NCBI RefSeq assembly: GCF_020782875.1
Contig: NZ_JAJGBN010000002.1
Span: 558,001-622,000, forward strand
DNA from: Allomuricauda sp. M10
GTDB lineage: Bacteria > Bacteroidota > Bacteroidia > Flavobacteriales > Flavobacteriaceae
Length of the DNA stretch: 64,000 nucleotides
Direction: 5' to 3'
Part shown: piece by piece, positions 17,190 through 25,152 of the stretch
Numbering within the stretch: position 1 is the first letter of the stretch
How the letters are laid out: every line of letters begins with the position of its first letter
Notes under the pieces: model-generated
What the model was told of the DNA's origin: nothing
Database searches by the model: none
Seen by the model: the letters and a program-made list of their open reading frames with translations, nothing else
Position numbers and translations under genes: made by a program

Positions 17190-18553
17190 CAGTCTCCTTT
17201 TTTCTTCAATTTGTTATAAAGTGTCTGTCTGGAAATACCCAACTGCTCGGCGGCGGCACTATAGTTACCATCATGCTGTTCCAAAGCCTTAAAAATCATC
17301 TGTTGCTCCATTTCGTTGAGTGTCAATGGTTGAAGATCCAATGACAAGTTTGATTTTGTATTCAACAGAAAATCAGAAGGTTTCAATACATTCCCATCGG
17401 AAAGGATCACAGCGCGTTCCATGGTATGTTGCAGTTCGCGAATATTACCCGGCCATGAATATTCCATTAGTTTTTCCTGGGCCAAATTGTTGATTTTCAG
17501 TCCGGGTTTGTCATACTTTTGGGCAAACTTCTTTAGAAAAAATTCAGCCAAGACCACTATGTCATCCTCCCGTTCGCGCAACGGCGGTACTTCTATATGA
17601 ATGGTATTGATACGGTAGAGCAAATCTTCCCTGAAAAGTCCATCGGAAACCATTTTTTCCAAATTGCAGTTGGTGGCACAGACCAATCGGATATCCACGT
17701 TGATGGGTTTGTTGGACCCCACACGAACCACAGATTTATTCTGGATACAAGAGAGCAGTTTGGCCTGCATCTGTAGGGAAAGGTTCCCAATCTCATCCAA
17801 GAAAAGGGTGCCTTGATGGGCGGCTTCAAACTTGCCGGCGCGGTCTTCCTTGGCATCGGTAAAAGATCCCTTGGTATGCCCAAAAAGTTCACTTTCAAAA
17901 AGATTTTCCGCAATAGAGCCCATATCCACATTGATGAATACTTCATCCTTTCGGGAAGACAATCGGTGCAGTTCTCTGGCAATCACTTCTTTTCCGGTGC
18001 CATTTTCGCCGGTGATGAGTACATTAACATCTGTTTTGGCCACCTTACCCACAAGGTTCAACACTTCATTAAGGGCTTTGGACTGCCCAACAATCAGATT
18101 TTTATCGGCATTGATGACCTGCTTCAGGTTGCTTTCCTTTTGCTTGAGGCTGTGAATCTCTCTTTTGGATTTTCTGAGCTCATAAGCCGTCCTAACAGTT
18201 GCCATCAAACGTTCATTGTTCCATGGCTTTAGGATGAAATCCGCAGCGCCTTCCTTTAGCGCCCTTACCGCCAGATCCACCGCGCCATAAGCTGTCATCA
18301 TGATCACCGAGGTATGAGGTGCCCTTTTCAAGATCTCCCGGAGCCAAAACAATCCTTCGTTTCCAGTGTTCACGCCTGCGGAAAAGTTCATATCAAGGAG
18401 TACAATGTCAAAACTTTGAAGGTCAGGGTAAGAAGAGATTTGGTTCGGATTGGAAATGGAGGTGACCTCCTTGTATTCGAATTGCAGTAAGATCTCAAGC
18501 GCACTCAAGATACTTTTATTGTCATCGACCAATAAGATTTTTCCGTTGACCAT
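17189..18553 (-). CDS. Sigma-54-dependent response regulator, NtrC-like
   Basis: A 454-residue activator. Residues 1-120 are a receiver with phospho-acceptor Asp54 (DIVLLDMNF). The AAA+ domain spans about 150-385, with Walker A GENGTGKE at 182-189. The sigma-54 contact loop reads GSFTDA (229-234) rather than GAFTGA. The C terminus is a Fis-type helix-turn-helix (NYSAAAEQLGISRQTLYNKLKKKG). It should activate sigma-54 promoters when phosphorylated by the downstream kinase. The ATG at 18553 is chosen because it opens directly on the receiver fold; the frame extends 36 codons further. It is divergent from the Spy-like gene and the export array. Confidence 0.93.
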   Translation of the reverse strand: MVNGKILLVDDNKSILSALEILLQFEYKEVTSISNPNQISSYPDLQSFDIVLLDMNFSAGVNTGNEGLFWLREILKRAPHTSVIMMTAYGAVDLAVRALKEGAADFILKPWNNERLMATVRTAYELRKSKREIHSLKQKESNLKQVINADKNLIVGQSKALNEVLNLVGKVAKTDVNVLITGENGTGKEVIARELHRLSSRKDEVFINVDMGSIAENLFESELFGHTKGSFTDAKEDRAGKFEAAHQGTLFLDEIGNLSLQMQAKLLSCIQNKSVVRVGSNKPINVDIRLVCATNCNLEKMVSDGLFREDLLYRINTIHIEVPPLREREDDIVVLAEFFLKKFAQKYDKPGLKINNLAQEKLMEYSWPGNIRELQHTMERAVILSDGNVLKPSDFLLNTKSNLSLDLQPLTLNEMEQQMIFKALEQHDGNYSAAAEQLGISRQTLYNKLKKKGD

Positions 18554-18756
18554 TTCCACCCATTTTGAATTGCCAAATCGGCAACAAAAATCAATCCATA
18601 TATTCAAAAAACCAAGATAGTGTTTTTTGAAATCCCAATGTACAGGTGTCAACTTCTCCAAAAAACTAGTGTTGGTATATGGAATAATGGCCTTTGTCGA
18701 TTTCGCATTCCAAGCCTAGGATAAGATTGTAGTTTAGACCTTAAATAATTTGAATT

Positions 18757-19113
18757 ATGAAAAATTTCATTCTGATTTTGACGCTTGTTTTAGGCTTGAA
18801 CGCGTTTGCCCAAAACAAGGATAGGGGCCCAGGAGGCAACCCTCCCGATCGTGCCGAAATGGCCAAGAAACTTGCAGAATCCCTTGATTTGGATGAGGAT
18901 ACGAAGGCCAGCTTTTTGGAAATCTCCGAAAAATATGACAACAAGGCCAAGGAATTGATGGAGGAAGACCGCAAATCTGGCTTTGAAAAAATGAAGGCCT
19001 TGGAAGAAGAAAAAGAGGAAGAACTTAAGACCCTTCTTACCAAGGAGCAGTTTGAAAAATACCAGACCGCTCTTGCCGAAATGAGACCCCCGAAACCGCC
19101 CAAAAGGAACTGA
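18757..19113 (+). CDS. Small periplasmic Spy/CpxP-like protein
   Basis: A 118-residue protein with a signal peptide (residues 1-19, ending NAFAQ). The mature part is very hydrophilic and almost entirely helical: RAEMAKKLAESLDLDEDTKASF, a charged stretch EEDRKSGFEKMKALEEEKEEELKTLL, then LTKEQFEKYQTALAEMRPP. The LTxEQ-like segment recalls Spy/CpxP envelope chaperones and sensors. No strong homology is claimed. It lies between the two-component pair (divergent) and the export array (same strand), separated from the latter by a terminator. It may be an envelope-stress accessory of that system. Confidence 0.7.
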   Translation: MKNFILILTLVLGLNAFAQNKDRGPGGNPPDRAEMAKKLAESLDLDEDTKASFLEISEKYDNKAKELMEEDRKSGFEKMKALEEEKEEELKTLLTKEQFEKYQTALAEMRPPKPPKRN

Positions 19114-19141
19114 TCCTGTTCCTGAATCATTTTTTTATCTG

Positions 19142-19167
19142 GCCCGGAAAAATCCGGGCTTTTTTAT
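19142..19167 (+). terminator. Terminator after the Spy-like gene
   Basis: Seven G/C-rich pairs (GCCCGGA at 19142-19148 with TCCGGGC at 19153-19159, loop AAAA) are followed by TTTTTTATTT. It separates the Spy-like gene from the export array. Confidence 0.85.
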
Positions 19168-19329
19168 TTCCACACAATTCTTGTCTGTATAAATATTTGA
19201 CATTACGTTGTAAATATTTTTTACAGTTGTGACATTAAATTTTACACAAATTTTTATATCTTATTGATTTATAACACTTTATACTTTTTGGCATAAGATT
19301 GGACTATAGGTTGGCACAGCAAATTGCAT
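19168..19329 (+). promoter_or_regulatory. AT-rich leader upstream of the 14-gene export array
   Basis: This 162-base stretch is very AT-rich and must hold the array promoter. I find no perfect TAnnTTTG box; TACTTTTTG at 19282-19290 has one base too many. A sigma-54-like TTGGCAC and TTGC pair at 19312-19327 has GG and GC 11 bases apart instead of 10 and touches the start codon. The promoter is therefore not identified. Confidence 0.3.
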
Positions 19330-20673
19330 ATGAACCTTAAAACATACATTTCAAGTTTATTCTTCCTAACCACCGTGTTGGGGTTCAGTCAGGAATCCTG
19401 GACGTTGGACGAGTGTGTGGCCTATGCCATAGAACACAACTTGCAGGTGAAGAATACCAACTACAACAACGATTCCAGTAAAGAAACGTATCGGCAATCC
19501 ATTCGGAACCTATTACCTTCCGTAAATGGGTCCACGGGTTATACCATCAACATTGGTAGAACGGCCGACCCAAACACCAACGATTACGTAAACACGGAAT
19601 TCTTCAGCAACAATTATTCGGTGGGTGCCAGTTTGGATATTTTCAACGGCTTTCAAAAATTGAACACCATCCGTGCATCCAAATTTATTTATAAGGCCAC
19701 GCAAGAGGATGTGCTCCAACAAAAATTCCTATTGGCCTTTAGGGTGATGAGTGCTTATTATGACATCAAATTTTATGAAGGTTTGGTCGCTAATTCTTTA
19801 GAGCAACAGGAAATATCCCAATCCAATTATGATTTGGTGAAAAAACAAGTGGAACTGGGCATGATGGCCGGCGCCGATCTTTATGAAGCGGAATCCAATT
19901 TATTGGGTGATAAGTTGTTGGTAACCCAGAACAAAAACCTTTTGGGAAATGCCAAGTTGAACCTGCTCCAAGAAATGAACCTCAACCAACAAACCGATAT
20001 TGTTTTACAGGAAACTTTGGAAGAGGCTTCTTCAGAATTAGAAGAAAGCATCGCTTTGGATTCGCTCTACGAAAGTGCGAGAGGATTTGTGCCCTTGGTA
20101 AAATCACAGGAGTTTCGAGTTAATGCCGCTAAAAAACAATTGCAGGCCACCCGAGGAAACCTAATGCCTTCCCTTTCGTTGGTAGCTGGGTATTCTACCG
20201 GATATTTTGAGACCCAAGTTGATGATGCTACTGGAAAAATCATCCCCTTCAAAACCCAGTTTAATGACAACGCCTCCAAATATGTAGCGGCACAATTGAG
20301 CATTCCCATCAGTAACGGTTGGTCTGCCCATTCTAGGGTGAAACAACAAAAAATTGCCTATCTGCAGGCCAAGAACAATCTGGAGATACAGGAACAGGAA
20401 TTATTCAAATTATTACAGCAACTGGTTCAGGACAACCAATCCTTTATTGCCGAATACGAACAGAGCAACCAAAAAGTGAAGGCCCAACAATTGGCCTTTG
20501 AAATTGCCCAAAAGAGATATGAAAAAGGACTCATCAATGCACTGGATCTTTTTCAGGCCAAAAACCTTTACGGGGTTGCACAAAATGAAAACCTACAGGT
20601 AGGACTCAAACTAAAGGTCAACCAAAGCACCATTGACTTTTACAGCGGACTGCCCATATTTAACATCAACTAA
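19330..20673 (+). CDS. TolC-like outer-membrane efflux protein
   Basis: A 447-residue protein with signal peptide MNLKTYISSLFFLTTVLGFSQ. The mature part shows the two-fold repeat of TolC-family channels: WTLDECVAYAIEHNLQVKN at the start of repeat one, and long amphipathic helices such as SNYDLVKKQVELGMMAGADLYEAESNLL and AFEIAQKRYEKGLINALDLFQAKN. It should form a trimeric channel through the outer membrane that docks on the adaptor encoded next, eight bases downstream. The ATG at 19330 is preferred over a TTG two codons earlier, because it begins a clean signal peptide. First gene of the array. Confidence 0.93.
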   Translation: MNLKTYISSLFFLTTVLGFSQESWTLDECVAYAIEHNLQVKNTNYNNDSSKETYRQSIRNLLPSVNGSTGYTINIGRTADPNTNDYVNTEFFSNNYSVGASLDIFNGFQKLNTIRASKFIYKATQEDVLQQKFLLAFRVMSAYYDIKFYEGLVANSLEQQEISQSNYDLVKKQVELGMMAGADLYEAESNLLGDKLLVTQNKNLLGNAKLNLLQEMNLNQQTDIVLQETLEEASSELEESIALDSLYESARGFVPLVKSQEFRVNAAKKQLQATRGNLMPSLSLVAGYSTGYFETQVDDATGKIIPFKTQFNDNASKYVAAQLSIPISNGWSAHSRVKQQKIAYLQAKNNLEIQEQELFKLLQQLVQDNQSFIAEYEQSNQKVKAQQLAFEIAQKRYEKGLINALDLFQAKNLYGVAQNENLQVGLKLKVNQSTIDFYSGLPIFNIN

Positions 20674-20681
20674 AAACGACC

Positions 20682-21932
20682 ATGGATATACAATTAGAAA
20701 AAAAGAAAGGACTTAAACCCAAACATTACGGCTACATCGCCCTCGGTGTATTGTTGCTTTTCGTGGGCTGGAAATTGATCTTCACCAGTTCCATGTCCAC
20801 ATTCAGGACCGAAAAGGAGCGCCTTTCCATAGCCGAAGTTACAGCAGGCAAGTTCGATGATTATATTACCATAAATGGTAACGTTGCTCCGATTGCCACC
20901 ATTTATATGGATGCGTATGAAGGAGGAAGGGTTTCCGAAAAACTTATCGAGGAAGGTTCCATGGTGAAGGAAGGGGACATCATCCTGAAACTGGAGAACA
21001 TGAACCTGTACGAGCAGATCTTGGCCAGCGAAAGTAACTTGGCCCTTAAGCAGAACGACCTACGTTCTACCAAGCTCACTTTTGATTCCAGACAGGTGGA
21101 AGGCAAAAAATCCTTGGCTACGGCCCAGTATGATCTTCAACGTTTGAAAAGGAGCTTTGAACAAAACCAAGAATTATACGATGGTGAACTCATATCCAAA
21201 GAAGTCTATTTAAAGGCCAAGGAGGATTATGAACTGGCACAAAAACAATTTGAAATTGTAAAACTTCAGACCGAACAAGATGATCAATTGAGGGAAACTT
21301 CCTTAAAAGGTCTGGATACCGATTTGGAGCGTATGCGCAAGACACTTTCCATGGTTTACGAAAGGTTAGACCACCTCAACGTTCGCGCTCCCGCGGATGG
21401 TCAGTTGGGATTCTTGGATGCGGAGATCGGACAAAACATTGCCCAAGGGCAACGTATTGGGCAGATCAACGTATTGACCGATTTTAAAATTGAAGCCGAC
21501 ATTGACGAACACTATATCGATAGGGTAAAACGTGACCTATCCGCAACCTTGGAGCGCAATGGCAACGAATACGGACTTCGCTTGCGTAAGGTTTATCCTG
21601 AAGTGCGCAACGGCAGGTTTAAAGTGGATCTTGTGTTCACAGGTGAAAAACCGGAAACCATAAGGGCGGGACAAAGCTATAACATCAGATTGCAGCTGGG
21701 CGAATCCAACGACGCTATGTTGCTGCCAAAAGGAGGATTCTTCCAAAGCACAGGCGGACAATGGGTATTTGTTGTGGAACCGAATGGAAACGAAGCCGTA
21801 AAACGCAATGTGAGGTTGGGTAAACAGAATTCAAGATATTATGAGGTCCTTGAAGGACTTCAACCAGGAGATCAGGTCATTACCAGCAACTACGACAGTT
21901 TTGGTGATGCGGAACGGATTGTCTTAAAATAA
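20682..21932 (+). CDS. MacA/HlyD-type periplasmic adaptor
   Basis: A 416-residue membrane fusion protein. One N-terminal membrane helix (about 18-38, YIALGVLLLFVGWKLIF) anchors it. A split lipoyl domain (EEGSMVKEGDIILKLENMNL near 85-105; NVRAPADGQLGFLDAEIGQNIAQGQ near 230-255) flanks a long helical hairpin with several short repeats. A beta-barrel and membrane-proximal domain follow (IRAGQSYNIRLQLGE, GGQWVFVVEPNG). It should bridge the inner-membrane permease and the TolC-like channel. It is the only adaptor in the array, so it would have to serve all ten permeases. Confidence 0.92.
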   Translation: MDIQLEKKKGLKPKHYGYIALGVLLLFVGWKLIFTSSMSTFRTEKERLSIAEVTAGKFDDYITINGNVAPIATIYMDAYEGGRVSEKLIEEGSMVKEGDIILKLENMNLYEQILASESNLALKQNDLRSTKLTFDSRQVEGKKSLATAQYDLQRLKRSFEQNQELYDGELISKEVYLKAKEDYELAQKQFEIVKLQTEQDDQLRETSLKGLDTDLERMRKTLSMVYERLDHLNVRAPADGQLGFLDAEIGQNIAQGQRIGQINVLTDFKIEADIDEHYIDRVKRDLSATLERNGNEYGLRLRKVYPEVRNGRFKVDLVFTGEKPETIRAGQSYNIRLQLGESNDAMLLPKGGFFQSTGGQWVFVVEPNGNEAVKRNVRLGKQNSRYYEVLEGLQPGDQVITSNYDSFGDAERIVLK

Positions 21933-22003
21933 TCCGATAAGTGTAACATCAATCAATTGAACAAAGTCTTTAAGTAAACTACAGAAAAACAACCATCAAA
22001 GAA

Positions 22004-22699
22004 ATGATACAAATCCAAAATCTAAAGAAAAGCTTCCGAACGGAAGAAGTGGAAACCTTAGCACTTAACGGGGTAAACCTAAAAGTGGCAAAAGGTGAGT
22101 TTGTGGCCATTATGGGTCCATCCGGATGCGGTAAATCAACCTTGTTGAACATTATTGGCATGTTGGACAACCCTACCAGCGGAAGTTACAATTTTGCAGG
22201 CCATGAAGTGGGCGGCCTGAAGGAAAGCCAGCGTACCCAATTGAGAAAAGGGAACCTAGGTTTTGTTTTCCAAAGCTTTAACCTTATTGACGAGCTTACC
22301 GTTTTTGAAAATGTGGAGCTTCCATTGATCTACCTTAAAATGAGCAAGGCGGAACGCAAGGAGAAAGTACAAAAGGTATTGGAGCGCATGAAGATCGCCC
22401 ACAGGGAAAAACACTTTCCGCAACAATTGTCCGGAGGTCAGCAACAAAGGGTAGCCATAGCCCGTGCGGTAGTGACCAACCCCAAACTGATCTTGGCGGA
22501 TGAGCCTACGGGTAACCTGGATTCCAAGAACGGGATTGAGGTAATGAACTTGCTTACAGAACTAAACCAAGAGGGGACCACCATCGTCATGGTAACACAC
22601 TCCGATCGCGATTCGCACTATGCCCACAGGGTCATCAACTTGTTCGACGGTCAAATTGTGACCGAAAGCCAGAACAAGCCTATGGGTGCCATGGTGTAG
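22004..22699 (+). CDS. MacB/LolD-type ABC ATPase, first of two in the array
   Basis: A 231-residue ATPase without a fused permease. Motifs are all canonical: Walker A GPSGCGKST near residues 38-46, Q-loop in GFVFQSFNLIDELTVFENV, signature LSGGQQQRVAIARAV near 143-157, Walker B and D-loop LILADEPTGNLDS near 163-175, and H-loop MVTHSDRD. The ELTVFENVELPLIY stretch is typical of ATPases for FtsX/MacB permeases. It lies 30 bases upstream of permease 1 and is presumably the main energy source of the array. Confidence 0.95.
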   Translation: MIQIQNLKKSFRTEEVETLALNGVNLKVAKGEFVAIMGPSGCGKSTLLNIIGMLDNPTSGSYNFAGHEVGGLKESQRTQLRKGNLGFVFQSFNLIDELTVFENVELPLIYLKMSKAERKEKVQKVLERMKIAHREKHFPQQLSGGQQQRVAIARAVVTNPKLILADEPTGNLDSKNGIEVMNLLTELNQEGTTIVMVTHSDRDSHYAHRVINLFDGQIVTESQNKPMGAMV

Positions 22700-22729
22700 G
22701 AGTTTAATCATCAATCAACAAATGCCATT

Positions 22730-25111
22730 ATGTTCAAAAACAATCTAAAAGTAGCTTGGCGAAACCTGAAATCGAACAAACTATTTTCAGGAATCAACAT
22801 TGTTGGACTTTCCATGGGGCTGACCATCGTCATGCTCCTTTTTCTGTTTATTTCCCACGAAAGGAGCTTCGACTCCATGTTCCCGAAAAAGGACAGAATA
22901 CAACGGGTACTCTTGAAAACCGATAGTGATTTCGGTTTTGAGACTTGGGCTACTGTACCCCCGGTAACTGCTTTGGCCATAAAGGAAGAAGTGACCAACG
23001 TGGAAACTGCGGCGAGGTTGTTAAAACATAATTTTGGTAGGCCCGCTGCCCTCAGGATCAACGATCAAAACTTCACGGAAGATATGTTTTATTGGGTGGA
23101 CAAGGAGTTGTTGACCATGTTCGACATTCCAATGATCGAGGGAAATGCAACAACCGTTTTGGATAGACCCAATACTGTTATCCTTTCCGAAACTGCGGCC
23201 AAAACCTATTTTAACCATGAAAATCCAATCGGGAAAACCATAACCATTGACAATTCCCGTGAATTGGAGGTTACCGGAATCTATCAGGATTTTCCTGAAA
23301 ACAGCACCCTTGATGCTGACATCATGGCGTCAAGCAACGGATACTGGTTCCATAAGAATGATTCTTGGTCCAATGCCAGTTTTGAAACCTATTGTCTCTT
23401 GAAAGACAACGTTTCTGTAGACGCCACCCAAACTCAAATTGACCAAATGCTAGAGGCAAATCTCCCAAAAGAAGAGCAGTGGTATTCCTTCGGTTTGCAG
23501 CCTTTGAGCCAAGTTCACCTGTATTCCGCTTCCTACGGAAATTCGTATGCGTCCCGTATTGGCGATATTAATGAAGTGCGCAACCTAACCTATTTGGCCA
23601 TTTTAATTCTTCTGATTGCCTGTATCAACTACATGAACCTGACCACTGCACGTTCCCAAAAACGTTCCAAGGAGGTGGGCATCAGCAAAACCCTAGGGGC
23701 CTCTTCGGAGTCTTTGGTGGGTAGGTTTTATGTGGAGACCGGACTGATCACAGCCATTTCCATTGTACTGGGAGTGGTGTTGACCATGCTGTTGTTGCCC
23801 AGTTTCAATAGTGTTACCAACCAAAACCTAACCATTGATCTATTGCTCAACCCAACCTTTTTCATGGCTGCCTTGGGCGTTTGGTTGTTGACCACTCTGT
23901 TCTCGGGATTGTATCCTTCCATGTACCTATCAAGGTTTTTACCGAAAGAAATCCTTTCCCCATCCTTAAAAAGAGGTAAAGGCAATGTGGTCATTCGCAA
24001 AGGATTGGTAGTCATGCAATTTGCTGCTTCCGCCGCTTTGATTGTTGGGGTAATGGTCATCTATCAACAAACACAATACATCCAAAACAAAAATCTGGGC
24101 TTTGCCGCGGATAATGTTATGGCCATTTCCATTGGCGGAATGCGCGATAACGAAAACCGTAATGCCTTGGAGCAAGAGTTCAAAAACCTATCGGAAGTGA
24201 CTGCAGTATCCATGGCCCAAGGATATCCCGGCATGGATGTAAGTGGAAGAACCCTTCGAAAAAATGACACGGAAGAACAAGGTCTGAACATTCAGACCAA
24301 TGTGACCGATGCAGGTATTGTGGACGCCCTTAAGCTACATCTTTTGGCCGGCAGTAGTTTGCCTAAGTTCAAAAGTGAAAAGGACACCTTGATAGAAGTG
24401 GTGTTGAACAAAAAAGCTATCGATTATTTGGGATTCTCTCCAGAAGAGGCCATCGGCAAGGAGGTATATATCGGAATTCCCAATACCATTGTCGGTGTAG
24501 TGGATGATTTCAATTATGAATCATTGCACCAGCCCATTGGGGCGTATGCATTCAATAATAACACAAGCGAGGGCAAGTCCTTTATGCTGGTGCGTTTTAA
24601 GTCCAACAATTTGGCCAATACGGTTGCAGACCTTAAAAATACGTTCAACAGGATTGTTCCCAATCTAGATTTCAACTATTCCTTTTTAGATCAAAACATT
24701 GCAAAAATGTATGCTCGTGAAAAGCGGGCAGGGCAGATCAGTATCGTGTTCTGTATACTGGCCATTTTTGTGGCAGCACTTGGCCTTTTTGGTTTGGCAG
24801 CCTATACTGCGGAACAACGTAGAAAGGAAATCGGTATCCGTAAAGTTTTGGGTGCATCGGTAAGTAACATCAGCCAAATGCTTTCCATGGATTTTGCCAA
24901 GTTGGTGCTTATTGCTTTGCTCATAGGATTCCCGTTGGCTTATTTTTCCATGGACAATTGGTTACAAGGGTTTGCGTACCGAATAGATATGCAATGGTGG
25001 ATGTTCGTATTGTCTGGCGCCATTGCATTGGGCATTGCGCTTTTGACCGTAAGTTTTCAATCTATCAGGGCGGCCCTGACCAACCCTACTAAAAGTTTAC
25101 GCGCAGAATGA
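22730..25111 (+). CDS. MacB/FtsX-like ABC permease 1 of 10
   Basis: A 793-residue permease with the fused-dimer plan shared by the whole array: a membrane helix (about 20-43), a first periplasmic MacB-type domain (about 45-280), three helices with a coupling segment (KEVGISKTLGA near 315), another helix (about 425-447), a second periplasmic domain, and three final helices with coupling segment KEIGIRKVLGA near 700. Type VII ABC proteins of this sort transmit ATPase motion to the periplasm rather than moving cargo through the membrane. It begins MFKNNLKVAWRNL and ends NPTKSLRAE. It directly follows the first ATPase. Confidence 0.93.
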   Translation: MFKNNLKVAWRNLKSNKLFSGINIVGLSMGLTIVMLLFLFISHERSFDSMFPKKDRIQRVLLKTDSDFGFETWATVPPVTALAIKEEVTNVETAARLLKHNFGRPAALRINDQNFTEDMFYWVDKELLTMFDIPMIEGNATTVLDRPNTVILSETAAKTYFNHENPIGKTITIDNSRELEVTGIYQDFPENSTLDADIMASSNGYWFHKNDSWSNASFETYCLLKDNVSVDATQTQIDQMLEANLPKEEQWYSFGLQPLSQVHLYSASYGNSYASRIGDINEVRNLTYLAILILLIACINYMNLTTARSQKRSKEVGISKTLGASSESLVGRFYVETGLITAISIVLGVVLTMLLLPSFNSVTNQNLTIDLLLNPTFFMAALGVWLLTTLFSGLYPSMYLSRFLPKEILSPSLKRGKGNVVIRKGLVVMQFAASAALIVGVMVIYQQTQYIQNKNLGFAADNVMAISIGGMRDNENRNALEQEFKNLSEVTAVSMAQGYPGMDVSGRTLRKNDTEEQGLNIQTNVTDAGIVDALKLHLLAGSSLPKFKSEKDTLIEVVLNKKAIDYLGFSPEEAIGKEVYIGIPNTIVGVVDDFNYESLHQPIGAYAFNNNTSEGKSFMLVRFKSNNLANTVADLKNTFNRIVPNLDFNYSFLDQNIAKMYAREKRAGQISIVFCILAIFVAALGLFGLAAYTAEQRRKEIGIRKVLGASVSNISQMLSMDFAKLVLIALLIGFPLAYFSMDNWLQGFAYRIDMQWWMFVLSGAIALGIALLTVSFQSIRAALTNPTKSLRAE

Positions 25112-25152
25112 CATAACCAAACGACCTCATCATCATCAAAAAAAGAACCATC

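Noticed and set aside
19312..19328. Sigma-54-like promoter TTGGCAC...TTGC just before the array
   Set aside because: GG and GC are 11 bases apart instead of 10, and the -12 element touches the ATG of the outer-membrane channel gene, so a transcript from it would lack the start codon.
25125..25152. CATCATCATC microsatellite as a CRISPR or phase-variable repeat
   Set aside because: Only three units, in a non-coding spacer; too short for either.
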